A stretch of DNA of 64,000 nt, taken from contig NZ_LMSI01000006.1 of assembly GCF_001428075.1 (NCBI RefSeq), positions 1 to 64,000 on the forward strand. The letters run 5' to 3'. The translations under genes and the position numbers were made by a program. Under the pieces are notes generated by a model. It searched no databases, was not told where the DNA came from, and was given only the letters and a program-made list of their open reading frames with translations. Origin of the DNA: Arthrobacter sp. Soil764. Its GTDB lineage: Bacteria > Actinomycetota > Actinomycetes > Actinomycetales > Micrococcaceae. Below, one piece after another: positions 16,262 to 24,973 of this stretch (position 1 is the stretch's first letter; the number at the start of each line of letters is the position of its first letter).

Positions 16262-17650
16262 ATGACACAGCACACCCGTGCTAAATCCGACGTCGTTGTG
16301 CCGTCCGAATTCAAACCGTCCGGCCAGATCCAGTTCGGTGTCTTCTTCCAGGGCGTCAACTCCGGCACCATCTGGAAGGCGGCCGAATCGGGCTCGCAGA
16401 CGGACTTCGAATCGTTCCGCCGCATTGCCCAGACCGCGGAGCGGGGCCTGTTCGCGGCGTTCTTCCTGGGCGAGGGGCTCCGCCTTCGTGAGCACCTGGG
16501 CCGCCCGCATGCGCTGGACGTGGTGGGCCGCCCTGACGCGCAGACCATGCTCGCCGCACTCGCCTCCGTCACCAAGAACATCGGCCTGGTGGCCACCCAG
16601 AACACCACCTACAACGATCCCGCGGACCTGGCGCACCGGCTGGCGTCGCTGGATCTGATCTCCGGCGGCCGCGCCGCGTGGAACGTCGTGACCACGGACA
16701 ATGCCTGGACCGGGGCTAACTTCCGCCGCGGCGGGTACCTGGACCACGCCGACCGCTACAAGCACGCCGAGGCCTTCGTGGAGACGGCTAAGCGGATCTG
16801 GGATTCGTGGAAGACCCCGGACGGCCCCGCGCGCCGGGTGCTGCATGAGGGCCAGCACTACACGGTGGATGTGACGCCGCGGCTGCCGCGCAGCGCCCAG
16901 TACCGGCCGGTGCTGTTCCAGGCCGGGGATTCGCCGGAAGGCCGCAACTTCGCGGCCCGGCAGGCGGACGTGATCTTCTCGGCGCACCCCAAGTTGGACG
17001 ACGCCGTGGAGTTCCGGAAGGACCTGGTGGAGCGGTCCGTGGCTGCCGGCCGCGGCGCGAACGCCGTGCAGATCATGCCGGCCAGCGAGTTCATCCTGGC
17101 GCCCACTGATGCCGAGGCGGCGGAGAAGAAGGAGTGGGTGCGGAGCCTGCAGATCGGCCCGCAGCAGGCCATCGCCTACCTGGAGCAGTTCTGGGGCCGC
17201 GAGCTGTCGGCGTACGATCCGGACGGGCCGCTGCCGGAGATTGACCCGGTGGTGGAGGAGACGTCGGAGACCCGCGGCAGCGGCTTCCACGGTGCCAAGG
17301 CGCGGCAGCTGGCGGACCAGTGGCGGGCCGAGGCCAAGGACAAGGGGCTGTCCATCCGGCAGGTCGTCACCTCGAAGACCGCGCGGATCGATGCCACCTT
17401 CACCGGCTCCTACACCGCTGTTGCGGACCAGCTGGCCGAGTACGCGCGGGTGGGTGCGGTGGATGGATTCAACATCTCGCCGTGGCTGATCCCCACGGGC
17501 CTGGACGACATCGTGAACCACCTGGTGCCGGAGTTGCAGGAACGCGGCGTGTACCCCGCCGAATACCGCGGCAGCACGCTCCGCGAGCACCTTGGGCTGG
17601 AAACGCCGGTGCGGACTGCGGACACGGCTGCCCAGGCGGTCACCGCCTGA
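16262..17650 (+). CDS. NtaA/SnaA/DszA-family FMN-dependent monooxygenase
   Basis: A 462-residue protein of the nitrilotriacetate/dibenzothiophene monooxygenase branch of LLM enzymes. Visible family features are FGVFFQGVNSGTIWKAAESGSQTDFESFRRIAQTAERGLF, RPDAQTMLAALASVTKNIGLVATQNTTYNDPADLAHRLASLDLISGGRAAWNVVTT, ADRYKHAEAFVETAKRIWDSW and PVLFQAGDSPEGRNFAA. These enzymes use reduced FMN supplied by a separate reductase; none is encoded here. YxeK and YtnJ in Bacillus are relatives acting on S-substituted cysteines, which fits the importer upstream. AAGGGGAA lies 6 bases before the ATG at 16262; a longer reading overlapping the previous gene has no such signal. A repeat-family hairpin follows the gene. 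Confidence 0.9.
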   Translation: MTQHTRAKSDVVVPSEFKPSGQIQFGVFFQGVNSGTIWKAAESGSQTDFESFRRIAQTAERGLFAAFFLGEGLRLREHLGRPHALDVVGRPDAQTMLAALASVTKNIGLVATQNTTYNDPADLAHRLASLDLISGGRAAWNVVTTDNAWTGANFRRGGYLDHADRYKHAEAFVETAKRIWDSWKTPDGPARRVLHEGQHYTVDVTPRLPRSAQYRPVLFQAGDSPEGRNFAARQADVIFSAHPKLDDAVEFRKDLVERSVAAGRGANAVQIMPASEFILAPTDAEAAEKKEWVRSLQIGPQQAIAYLEQFWGRELSAYDPDGPLPEIDPVVEETSETRGSGFHGAKARQLADQWRAEAKDKGLSIRQVVTSKTARIDATFTGSYTAVADQLAEYARVGAVDGFNISPWLIPTGLDDIVNHLVPELQERGVYPAEYRGSTLREHLGLETPVRTADTAAQAVTA

Positions 17651-17703
17651 TGCGCTGGGCTGGTTTCGCTAGAAGGGCCGGGTTTGCTGGGAGGGCCGGG
17701 TTT

Positions 17704-17793
17704 GCTGGAAGGGACGACGGCGGCGAGGTGAGTGCCGTCGTCGACCCTTTCGGGGGTGCTTCGTTTGGGACCGTCAGGCTGCAGCTGACGGTG
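17704..17793. repeat. Two-hairpin intergenic repeat, copy A
   Basis: A 90-bp element that also occurs at 27924-28020. It starts GCTGGAAGGGACGACG, forms a first hairpin (GGGACGACGGC with GCCGTCGTCGACCC), and ends with a second hairpin (ACCGTCAG with CTGACGGT around CTGCAG-type loop). It sits 54 bases after the monooxygenase gene and probably terminates or protects its transcript. Three degenerate 21-bp direct repeats (17652-17710) run into it. Confidence 0.7.
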
Positions 17794-17848
17794 GGGGAGC
17801 AGTGGGTGTAGTTCCTAGGCCGGGCCGGAGGTGCAGGACTAAACTTTA

Positions 17849-18292
17849 ATGATGAAACTGAGCCATATTCCCCTCCGCTTGGCCACCGGAGCATTCATTC
17901 TTAACGCCGGCTACAGCAAGCGGAACCTGGACAAGGACAGTGCCGCCCAGATGCAGGGCATGGGAGCCAAGGTGTACCCGCAGCTGGCCTGGATGGAGCC
18001 GGAAACGTTCGGAAAGCTCCTCAGCTACGCCGAGATGACCCTTGGCGCAACACTCCTGGCACCGTTCGTGCCGAGCCGGTTGGCCGGACTGGGCCTGGGA
18101 CTCTTCTCCGGATCCCTCCTGACCATGTATCGAAGGATTCCCGAGATGACCCTTGAGGACGGGATCCGGCCGAGCCAGCAAGGGACCGCGCTGGCAAAGG
18201 ACGTCTGGATGTTCGGAATCGCCCTCGCGCTGATCCTGGACCGGAACCGCGCAAAAGTTTCCTCCCCGAACCGGACCTCAGTGGGCGTTTGA
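17849..18292 (+). CDS. Small DoxX-like membrane protein
   Basis: A 147-residue protein with an N-terminal hydrophobic segment (IPLRLATGAFILNAGYSK), a second one in LLSYAEMTLGATLLAPFVPSRLAGLGLGLFSGSLL, and a last one in VWMFGIALALILDRN. The pattern, and the first-segment motif RLATGAFILNAGYSK, resemble the DoxX/SURF4-like membrane family of actinobacteria; its function is unknown. Two ATG codons in tandem (17849, 17852) make the start uncertain by one residue, and the ribosome binding site is weak. The 3' end overlaps the convergent LacI regulator gene by 15 bases. Confidence 0.75.
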   Translation: MMKLSHIPLRLATGAFILNAGYSKRNLDKDSAAQMQGMGAKVYPQLAWMEPETFGKLLSYAEMTLGATLLAPFVPSRLAGLGLGLFSGSLLTMYRRIPEMTLEDGIRPSQQGTALAKDVWMFGIALALILDRNRAKVSSPNRTSVGV

Positions 18293-19312
18293 CAGGATGA
18301 GGGGCGCGCAGCTGTTGCGCGGCAGGTAGTCGGCTTTGACCTCTATGCGGCGCGCCCCGTCCGGCAGCTTCCCGTGCATCCGCCCGAGCACCAGCTCGAT
18401 GGCGTGAACGGCAAGCATGTCCAGCGGCTGGCGGATGACGCTCAGCGGGGGAGTGGTCAGCTCGGTCCAGGGATTGTCGTCAAAGACGATGAGGGAAAGC
18501 TCATCGGGGATGTCAATGCCCATTTGGACCAGCCTGCGGACTGAACTTTGCACCTGTGCCGTGTTTGCCACGATGAGGGCCGTGGGCGGCTGACGCATTG
18601 CCAGCAGTGATCCTACGGCGCCGCCGCCGGCGTCCCCGCGGAAAGGCACGTCACGAATCAGCGTGGGGTCTACCGGCAGGGACGCGTTCTGGTGGGCGGC
18701 CTTGTAGCCGTTCAGCCTGGCACTTCCGGTGGAGGTGGTGAGCGGCCCCGTGATCAGCCCGATCCGGGTATGGCCCAGGCTTAGGAGATGCTCTGTGGAG
18801 CGTTGGGCCGAGTCGAAGTTCTCGATGCTGACAACGTCCACATCTTCGAGCTCTTCGATGGCACGGTCAATGAAGACGACGTTCACGCCGAGGTCCCGCA
18901 GGCGCCGCCATTTTTCGATGTTGCCCCCGGTGGGAGTGGCGATGACGCCACTGACGGAGCGGTCCAGCAGCGTGTCCAGGGAGTCAGCCTCCAGGTGAGG
19001 ATCCTCCTGCGTGGTCATCAACACCACCTGGACGCCATGGCTGCGCGCCTCCCAGACGATCCTGTCCGCCAGCCGGGCGAAAAACGGGTTGGAGAGATCG
19101 GTGACCACCAGGCCAATGGTGAGGGCATGCCCCGCGCTGAGTTCACGGGCGGCCGCCCTGGGCCGGTAACCCAGTTCATCAATCACCCGCAAAACCTCTT
19201 GCCTTTTCGCAGGTGCCACCGGCCCCGATTCCGGGTTCAGAACCCGTGAGACCACGGAGACGGACACTCCCGCAGCCGCCGCCACATCGCGAATAGTAGG
19301 CGCTTTGCGCAC
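18278..19312 (-). CDS. LacI-family transcriptional regulator
   Basis: A 344-residue repressor-type protein. Residues 1-26 are the LacI helix-turn-helix (RKAPTIRDVAAAAGVSVSVV), followed by the hinge NPESGPVAPAKRQEVLRVIDELGYRPRAAAREL and a periplasmic-binding-protein-like effector domain (TIGLVVTDLSNPFFARLADRI, GVIATPTGG, GHTRIGLITGP, PTALIVANTAQVQSSVRRL). The GTG at 19312 was chosen because AAGGAGGAGC lies 3-12 bases upstream; the longer reading adds 33 unrelated residues. It is divergent from the TRAP-transporter operon and an 18-bp palindrome typical of LacI operators overlaps the operon promoter, so it most likely represses that operon until the imported substrate or a metabolite binds. Confidence 0.92.
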   Translation of the reverse strand: MRKAPTIRDVAAAAGVSVSVVSRVLNPESGPVAPAKRQEVLRVIDELGYRPRAAARELSAGHALTIGLVVTDLSNPFFARLADRIVWEARSHGVQVVLMTTQEDPHLEADSLDTLLDRSVSGVIATPTGGNIEKWRRLRDLGVNVVFIDRAIEELEDVDVVSIENFDSAQRSTEHLLSLGHTRIGLITGPLTTSTGSARLNGYKAAHQNASLPVDPTLIRDVPFRGDAGGGAVGSLLAMRQPPTALIVANTAQVQSSVRRLVQMGIDIPDELSLIVFDDNPWTELTTPPLSVIRQPLDMLAVHAIELVLGRMHGKLPDGARRIEVKADYLPRNSCAPLILSNAH

Positions 19313-19404
19313 AGCTCCTCCTTGAGACAAGACCCTTATCGTCATTACCCACGCCATTCCTTCCTGCCCGTTCGCTTCATTACGCCGGGGCAGGAAGGTG
19401 ATCG

Positions 19405-19452
19405 TTGACACAGCTTATCAGTGGCTGGTACAAAAGTGGAACCGGTTCCACT
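19405..19452 (+). promoter_or_regulatory. Promoter with LacI operator for the TRAP operon
   Basis: TTGACA (19405-19410), an 18-base spacer and TACAAA (19429-19434) form a sigma-70-type promoter. Directly after the -10 box is a perfect 18-bp palindrome, AGTGGAACCGGTTCCACT (19435-19452), with the central CG typical of LacI-family operators and covering the expected transcription start. Repression by promoter occlusion is inferred. Confidence 0.78.
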
Positions 19453-19548
19453 CCGGACAGTTTTCCTTACAAAACGCGACAAAGAAGTTGTGCCATCCGG
19501 CCTCGCCGGAGGTGCTTTCTTTCGCCAAGCACCGTTAGAGAGATCCCC

Positions 19549-20901
19549 GTGAACCTTCATAAACTCCTCAGCGAGCGTGAGCAGCAGTCCCGTCCCATCC
19601 GCGTTGGACTGATCGGCGCCGGCCGCTACGGGACCATGTACCTGGCCCAGGCCAACAACATCCCCGGCATCCACGTCGTGGCCATCGCGGACATCAACGT
19701 CAAGCGGGCCCAGGGGGCCTTTGAACTGGTGGACTGGCCCGCCTCGCAGGTAGCCCCGGACATCGCGACGGCGCTGAAGGACCGCACCACGGCCATCATT
19801 GCCAACGCCGATGAACTGTTCGACGTGGACATCGACGTCATCGTCGAAGCCACCGGCAACCCGATCGTCGGCATCAAGCACGCTTTGAAGGCGATCGAAA
19901 CCAAGAAGCACATCATCATGGTCACCGTCGAAGCTGATGCCCTTGCCGGCCCCGCGCTCGCCAAGCGCGCCGAGGAAGCAGGCGTGGTCTACTCCATGGC
20001 CTACGGGGACCAGCCGGCCCTCATCATGGAACTCGTGGACTGGGCCCGCACCAGCGGCTTTGACGTGGTCTGCGCGGGCAAGGGCGCAAAGTACCTGGAG
20101 CACTACCACGAGATGAACCCGGACAACGTCTGGGAAAACTGGGAGTTCTCCAAGGAGCTGACGGACTCCGGCCAGCTCAACCCCTACATGCACACCTCGT
20201 TCCGCGACGGGACCAAGGCCGCCATCGAAATGGCAGCGGTAGCCAACGGCGCAGGGCTCGCCCCCTCCGATTCCGGCCTGAGCTTCACCCCCGGCAACGT
20301 TGAGGAAATCGCCACCATCTGCCGCCCGGCCGCCGTCGGTGGTTCCCTCGCCCACGAAGGAAGCGTCGACGTCATGTCCAGCGTCAACCGCGACGGCAGC
20401 TGGATCCCTTACAACACCCAGGAAGGCGTCTTCGTCGTGGTCAAGGCAACCAACGATTACGTCTCCGGCTGCTTCAACGAATACCCCTGGCACCCGGACC
20501 CCACGGGCCAGTACGCCGCCCTGTACCGCCCGTACCACTACGTGGGCCTCGAACTGAACATGTCCATCGCCAATGCAGCCCTTCGCGGCATCCCCACCGG
20601 CGGGCCGGTCGGTTTCTACGGCGACGTGGTGGCCACCGCCAAGAAAGACCTCAAGGCCGGAGAATTCCTCGACGGCGAAGGCGGCTTCACCGTCTGGGGC
20701 AAGCTGGTTTCGGCCAAGCACTCGGTGGCAACCGGCGCTCTCCCCGTCGCCCTGGCCCACCACGTGGAGCTGCGTAACGATGTGCCCAAGGGTGCCACCG
20801 TTGGTTGGGACGATGTCATCATTGATGACTCCCTGTCCCAAGCGCTGGAGCTCCGCCGCGAAACCGAGGCGCTGATTTCCACCCCCGTCACGGTCTCCTG
20901 A
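19549..20901 (+). CDS. NAD(P)-dependent oxidoreductase with C-terminal SAF domain (COG4091-like)
   Basis: A 450-residue protein with a Rossmann motif GLIGAGRYG (residues 20-28), then VVAIADINVKRAQGAFEL and VIVEATGNPIVGIKHALKAIETKKHIIMVTVEAD, as in homoserine-dehydrogenase-like proteins. The C-terminal part (GEFLDGEGGFTVWGKLVSAKHSVATGALPVALAHHVELRNDVPKGATVGWDDVIIDD) is a SAF-type domain. The combination matches the group described as predicted homoserine dehydrogenase with SAF domain. The real substrate is probably the compound brought in by the TRAP system or a derivative, not homoserine; this is inferred from the operon. The GTG at 19549 is chosen by the start of similarity and a GAGAG 7 bases upstream. 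Confidence 0.82.
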   Translation: MNLHKLLSEREQQSRPIRVGLIGAGRYGTMYLAQANNIPGIHVVAIADINVKRAQGAFELVDWPASQVAPDIATALKDRTTAIIANADELFDVDIDVIVEATGNPIVGIKHALKAIETKKHIIMVTVEADALAGPALAKRAEEAGVVYSMAYGDQPALIMELVDWARTSGFDVVCAGKGAKYLEHYHEMNPDNVWENWEFSKELTDSGQLNPYMHTSFRDGTKAAIEMAAVANGAGLAPSDSGLSFTPGNVEEIATICRPAAVGGSLAHEGSVDVMSSVNRDGSWIPYNTQEGVFVVVKATNDYVSGCFNEYPWHPDPTGQYAALYRPYHYVGLELNMSIANAALRGIPTGGPVGFYGDVVATAKKDLKAGEFLDGEGGFTVWGKLVSAKHSVATGALPVALAHHVELRNDVPKGATVGWDDVIIDDSLSQALELRRETEALISTPVTVS

Positions 20902-20997
20902 ACCAATCCCCCTGGCTCCACGCCACACCCGCTGCAACCAGCGGCCCGCCGTGTCTGCCGTGCAGCACCGCATCCTTCCAATGAAGAAAGGCATCGA

Positions 20998-22032
20998 ATG
21001 AACACCAAGACCCGCGCCATCACCGGAGTGCTGGCTACCAGCCTGGCCGCAGCACTGCTGACCGGCTGCGCAGGCGGAGCCCAGCCCGCAGGCCAAAGCG
21101 GCCCCGTGGCCAAAATTCAGCTCTCCATCCCCGATCCGCTGACCTCTTCGGTTGGCGTCACCGCCCAGCACTTCGCCGACCAGGTCAAGAAAACCTCCAA
21201 CGGTTCCGTCCAGGTCACCGTGGTGCCCAACGGCACCAGCTTCAGCGGTGACCAGAATGCCGCGGTGACCCGTCTGCAGGGCGGATCGCTCGACGGACTC
21301 ATTCTGTCCACCTCCGTCTACGCCTCCGTGGTGCCGGAAATGAACGGCATCAGCATCCCCTACCTGTTCGCGGACACCAAGGAAGAGGCAAAGTTCCTCG
21401 CCGGCGAGCCCGGAAAGGTCCTGAAGGAGAAGCTGGCGGCAAAGGACACCGTGGCGCTCTCCTTCCTGACCCGGACCGGCCGGGAGATCACCAACTCCGT
21501 GCGCCCGATCGAACAGCCTTCGGACCTGAAGGGGCTGAAGATCCGCGTGCCGGGCAACACCTTGTGGACCGACTTCTTCGGCAAGCTGGGCGCGAGCCCC
21601 ACCACCATGGCCTTCTCGGAAGTCTTCACCGGCCTGCAGACCGGAACCATCGACGGCCAGGAAAACCCGATTGAAGTGCCTTGGACCAACAAATTCTCCG
21701 AGGTGCAGAAATACGTCTCCATGACCAACCACATCAACGACGCCTGGGTGCTGGCCCTGTCATCGAAGAAGTGGGATTCGCTGACGGATGACCAGAAGAA
21801 GGTGCTCACCGCCGCTTCCGAGGAAACGGCAACCTTCAAGACCGGTTATGACGAGGAACAGTCCAAGAAGCAACTGGATGAACTGGCAGCCAAGGGCATG
21901 AAGGCCAATGAGCTCAGCGCATCCGGACTCGCCGAGTTCAAGGCCACCTCCCAAAGCCTCTACCCGGAGTTTTCCAAGCTCATCGGCAAGGAATTCTTCG
22001 ACCAGGCCATCGCCTTCGCCGGTAAGAAATAA
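20998..22032 (+). CDS. TRAP transporter substrate-binding lipoprotein (DctP family)
   Basis: A 344-residue protein with a lipoprotein signal (LAAALLTGC, cysteine at residue 24) and the DctP fold: AQHFADQVKKTSNGSVQVTVVPNG, SLDGLILSTSVYASVVPEMNGISIPYLF, DLKGLKIRVPGNTLWTDFFGKLGASPTTMAFSEVFTGLQTGTIDGQENP. The arginine in KIRVPG is the conserved residue that binds the substrate carboxylate in this family, so an organic or sugar acid is expected. AAAGG lies 9 bases before the ATG. A strong hairpin separates it from the permease gene and probably raises its relative expression. Confidence 0.93.
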   Translation: MNTKTRAITGVLATSLAAALLTGCAGGAQPAGQSGPVAKIQLSIPDPLTSSVGVTAQHFADQVKKTSNGSVQVTVVPNGTSFSGDQNAAVTRLQGGSLDGLILSTSVYASVVPEMNGISIPYLFADTKEEAKFLAGEPGKVLKEKLAAKDTVALSFLTRTGREITNSVRPIEQPSDLKGLKIRVPGNTLWTDFFGKLGASPTTMAFSEVFTGLQTGTIDGQENPIEVPWTNKFSEVQKYVSMTNHINDAWVLALSSKKWDSLTDDQKKVLTAASEETATFKTGYDEEQSKKQLDELAAKGMKANELSASGLAEFKATSQSLYPEFSKLIGKEFFDQAIAFAGKK

Positions 22033-22038
22033 CAAGGA

Positions 22039-22069
22039 CGGGTGGGAGCCCCCGCAGGGCTCCCACCCG
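22039..22069 (+). terminator. Intercistronic hairpin between binding protein and permease genes
   Basis: A perfect 13-bp GC-rich stem (22039-22051 with 22057-22069) and 5-base loop, without a T-run. Because the operon continues, it is more likely a partial terminator or an RNA-stabilising structure that raises the amount of binding protein over permease. Confidence 0.6.
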
Positions 22070-22105
22070 CACTGACCCTCCACCCCAAAAAGAATCCCGC
22101 TCTCA

Positions 22106-24046
22106 ATGTCGACAGTCTGGAAAACCATGAAACCCACCGTTGCTCCCCAGGACTACGAGGAAGTCCTTCCCCTCGAAGCGGAGGAAATCCTTCATCACGA
22201 CCACGTGCCCTCCGGCTGGAGCGGTGCTGCATGGCTCGACAAGACCCTCGAATGGATTGTGGGAGCGGCGATTCTCGCGGAGCTCGTGGTGATCCTCCTG
22301 AACATCACCGTCCGCGTCATCACCGGGGACTCAGTTCTGTGGACACAGGAGGTCTCCGAGATCGCCCTGCTGACCATTGCCTTCATCGGTGGCGCCATCG
22401 CCTATCCCAAGGGCGCACACATGTCCGTCCAGGCGCTCATCATGCGCCTGCCCGCAACATGGAAGCCATACCTCGCAGCGCTCGTGGACTGGCTCGTCTT
22501 TGTCATGAGCGCCGGCGCGCTTGCCCTGTTCGTGCCCACCCTCGTTCAGCAGATCGAGGAGAAGACACCCATCCTGCAACTCCCCGTCTTTTGGGTCAAC
22601 ATGCCCTTCACGGTGGGCATGGTCCTCATCGCCTGGTTTGCCCTGGTCAAACTCCGGCGCGAAGCCTGGCGACCCGCCCTGGTAGGTGCCGGAATAGCGG
22701 CGGCCCTGGTCGTCGTCGTCCTCGTCTCCCCGCCGCTGTTCTACTACGCCTCCCCGAACGTCCTGCTCGTCGTCGTCCTCGTGGCCTTGTTTGCCCTGCT
22801 GTTCCTGGGCCTGCCCATTGCGTTTGTCCTGGCCCTCGCCTCCGGAATCTACCTGTACCTGGGCGGCATTTCCGACGTGAGCGCCATCCCCATCGGCATG
22901 GCGTCCGGAGCCAAGGGATTTGTCCTGCTGGCCATCCCGTTCTTCATCCTGGCCGGCACGGTCATGAACTCCGCGGGCCTTACCCTGCCGCTGGCCAAGC
23001 TCGTCGATGCGCTGATCGGCCATCTTCGCGGCGGGCTGCTGCAGGTGGTGGTGGTCACCATGTACATCTTCTCCGGCATCTCCGGCTCCAAAGTCGCCGA
23101 CGTGGCAGCCGTAGGCACCACCATGCGCGGCATGCTCGAAGAACGTAAATACCCGCGGGGCGAAGTGGTCGCCGTGCTGTCGGCGTCGGCCATCATGGGT
23201 GAAACCATCCCGCCCAGCATCGTCCTGCTCATCCTGGGCTCCATCACCACCATCTCCACCACCACCCTGTTCCTCGCCGGCTTCGTTCCGGCAGCCTTCC
23301 TCGCCCTGGTGGTCATGGCAATGGTGTTCCTGAGGGCGCGCAAGCAGGGAGGGGTGCCCAGCGCCAAGGCCACGTGGCGGGCCCGGGGCTCGGCCACCTT
23401 CTTCGCCCTGCCCACGCTCCTGCTCCCCGTCGGCATGGTGGTGGGGATCCTCAGCGGGTTCGCCACCCCCACCGAGGTTTCCTCGGTCGCCGTCGCCTAC
23501 GCCTTTGTGCTTGCCGCCGCCTACCGCCGCGGCAGCCGGCGCCTTCTCGGCGACACCCTGCGTGAAACAACCACGACGGCGGGCATGGTGCTGTTCATCA
23601 TCGCCGCCGCGTCGCCCCTGGCCCAGACCCTCGCCCTGGCGGGCGTCTCGCAGCAGATCCACGACCTGATGTCAGGACTGGGCGATTCCCCCATCCTGTT
23701 CATGCTCTTCACCGTCGTGCTGCTGATCATCATGGGCCAGCTCCTCGAAGGCCTGCCCGCGGTACTCATCTTCGCCCCGCTGCTCCTGCCGATCGCCACC
23801 GACTTCGGCGTCAACCCCGTGCAGTACGCCATGGTCCTCATCATCTCCATGGGCATCGGATCCTTCGCCCCGCCGGCAGGGGTTGGCTTCTACGTCGCCT
23901 GCGCCACCGCCCGCGAAACCGTGGAAAACAGCCTCAAACACTTCTGGCCGTATCTGGTGGCGGTGTTCGTCGGCCTCCTCGTCCTCGCCGCCGTGCCCTG
24001 GTTCAGCACCTTCCTTCCCGCCCTCGCCGGCCTGATCCCCTTCTAA
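22106..24046 (+). CDS. Fused TRAP transporter permease (DctQ-DctM)
   Basis: A 646-residue membrane protein. Residues about 45-190 form the small four-helix DctQ subunit (LDKTLEWIVGAAILAELVVILLNITVRVI, SVLWTQEVSEIALLTIAFIGGAIAYPKGAHMSV). Residues about 210-640 form the large DctM subunit with GLPIAFVLALASGIYL, PFFILAGTVMNSAGLTLPLAKLVDALIGHLRGGL, SGSKVADVAAVGTTM and IPPSIVLLILGS. Fusion of Q and M is a known arrangement. Together with the binding protein it imports an organic acid using an ion gradient. An alternative start seven codons downstream (ATG 22127) is possible since neither has a strong ribosome binding site. Confidence 0.93.
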   Translation: MSTVWKTMKPTVAPQDYEEVLPLEAEEILHHDHVPSGWSGAAWLDKTLEWIVGAAILAELVVILLNITVRVITGDSVLWTQEVSEIALLTIAFIGGAIAYPKGAHMSVQALIMRLPATWKPYLAALVDWLVFVMSAGALALFVPTLVQQIEEKTPILQLPVFWVNMPFTVGMVLIAWFALVKLRREAWRPALVGAGIAAALVVVVLVSPPLFYYASPNVLLVVVLVALFALLFLGLPIAFVLALASGIYLYLGGISDVSAIPIGMASGAKGFVLLAIPFFILAGTVMNSAGLTLPLAKLVDALIGHLRGGLLQVVVVTMYIFSGISGSKVADVAAVGTTMRGMLEERKYPRGEVVAVLSASAIMGETIPPSIVLLILGSITTISTTTLFLAGFVPAAFLALVVMAMVFLRARKQGGVPSAKATWRARGSATFFALPTLLLPVGMVVGILSGFATPTEVSSVAVAYAFVLAAAYRRGSRRLLGDTLRETTTTAGMVLFIIAAASPLAQTLALAGVSQQIHDLMSGLGDSPILFMLFTVVLLIIMGQLLEGLPAVLIFAPLLLPIATDFGVNPVQYAMVLIISMGIGSFAPPAGVGFYVACATARETVENSLKHFWPYLVAVFVGLLVLAAVPWFSTFLPALAGLIPF

Positions 24047-24049
24047 TCC

Positions 24050-24973
24050 ATGACAGAAACCAGACCGTCCTCACCCCTCGATTCCGGCGTCTCCGTCTCT
24101 CTGCTCGGCACCGGCCCCATGGGTGCCCCCATCGCCCGGAACATCATCGACGGCGGGGTGCCGCTGACGCTGTGGAACCGCACCCGCCAAAAAGCCGAAG
24201 CCATCCAAGGGGGCACGGTAGCTGCGCGGCCGGCGGACGCCGCAGCGGATGTTGTCCTCACCGTCCTGCCGGACCTGCCCCAAGTGGAAGCACTCCTGGA
24301 GGGCGACGACGGCCTGCTCGCGAGGTGGGCGCAGGCAGGTGTGGTTGAACCCGTACTGGTCATCCACGGCACCGTGTCACCGACGGCGGTCGCCGCCTTC
24401 GCAGCCCACTGCAAGTCCCGCTATGGGGTGGTGGTCATCGACGCGCCGCTCAGCGGCGGGACCATCGGGGCAGAGCAGGGGCGGCTGAGCATCATGGCCG
24501 GTGGGCCCCAGAGCGTAGTGGAGTGGCTTACGCCGCTTTTCGAGCTCTACAGCTCCACCGTTATGTGGTTCGGTGAAGCAGGGTCCGGCGCCATCGTGAA
24601 GGCCTGCAACCAGATCGTGGTGGCGGCGACCGTCACCGCCCTGTCCGAGTCGATGGCATTGGCGAAGGCATCAGGTTTGGATCTGGAAAAGGTCCAGGCA
24701 GTCCTCAAGGGCGGGCTGGCCAACTCCGAAGTTCTCCAGCAGAAGGGCGGCCGCTGGATCAGCGGAGACTTTGACGGCGGCGGTTCGGCCAAGAACCAGC
24801 TCAAAGACCTGCGGTTTGTGACGGACGCGGCGGCGGACGCCGGCCTCGCGCTGCCCGTTGCCAATACGCTGAAATCGGCTTTCGAAACAATGGTCACCGA
24901 GGGCCTCGGGGACCTGGACCACACAGGCATCTACCTAAGCATCACCAGCAATCGAGCAAAGGAACCATCATGA
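24050..24973 (+). CDS. 3-hydroxyisobutyrate/tartronate-semialdehyde reductase-family dehydrogenase
   Basis: A 307-residue NAD(P)-dependent beta-hydroxyacid dehydrogenase. The nucleotide-binding motif is SLLGTGPMGAPIARNI (GTGPMG at residues 20-25), the substrate motif is VIDAPLSGGTIGAEQGRLSIMAGG, and the catalytic lysine is in GAIVKACNQIV. Relatives include GarR, LtnD and DenD, which act on hydroxy acids of three to five carbons. In this operon it is expected to oxidise or reduce an acid imported by the TRAP system. It starts 3 bases after the permease stop and its own stop overlaps the next start (ATGA). Confidence 0.88.
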   Translation: MTETRPSSPLDSGVSVSLLGTGPMGAPIARNIIDGGVPLTLWNRTRQKAEAIQGGTVAARPADAAADVVLTVLPDLPQVEALLEGDDGLLARWAQAGVVEPVLVIHGTVSPTAVAAFAAHCKSRYGVVVIDAPLSGGTIGAEQGRLSIMAGGPQSVVEWLTPLFELYSSTVMWFGEAGSGAIVKACNQIVVAATVTALSESMALAKASGLDLEKVQAVLKGGLANSEVLQQKGGRWISGDFDGGGSAKNQLKDLRFVTDAAADAGLALPVANTLKSAFETMVTEGLGDLDHTGIYLSITSNRAKEPS

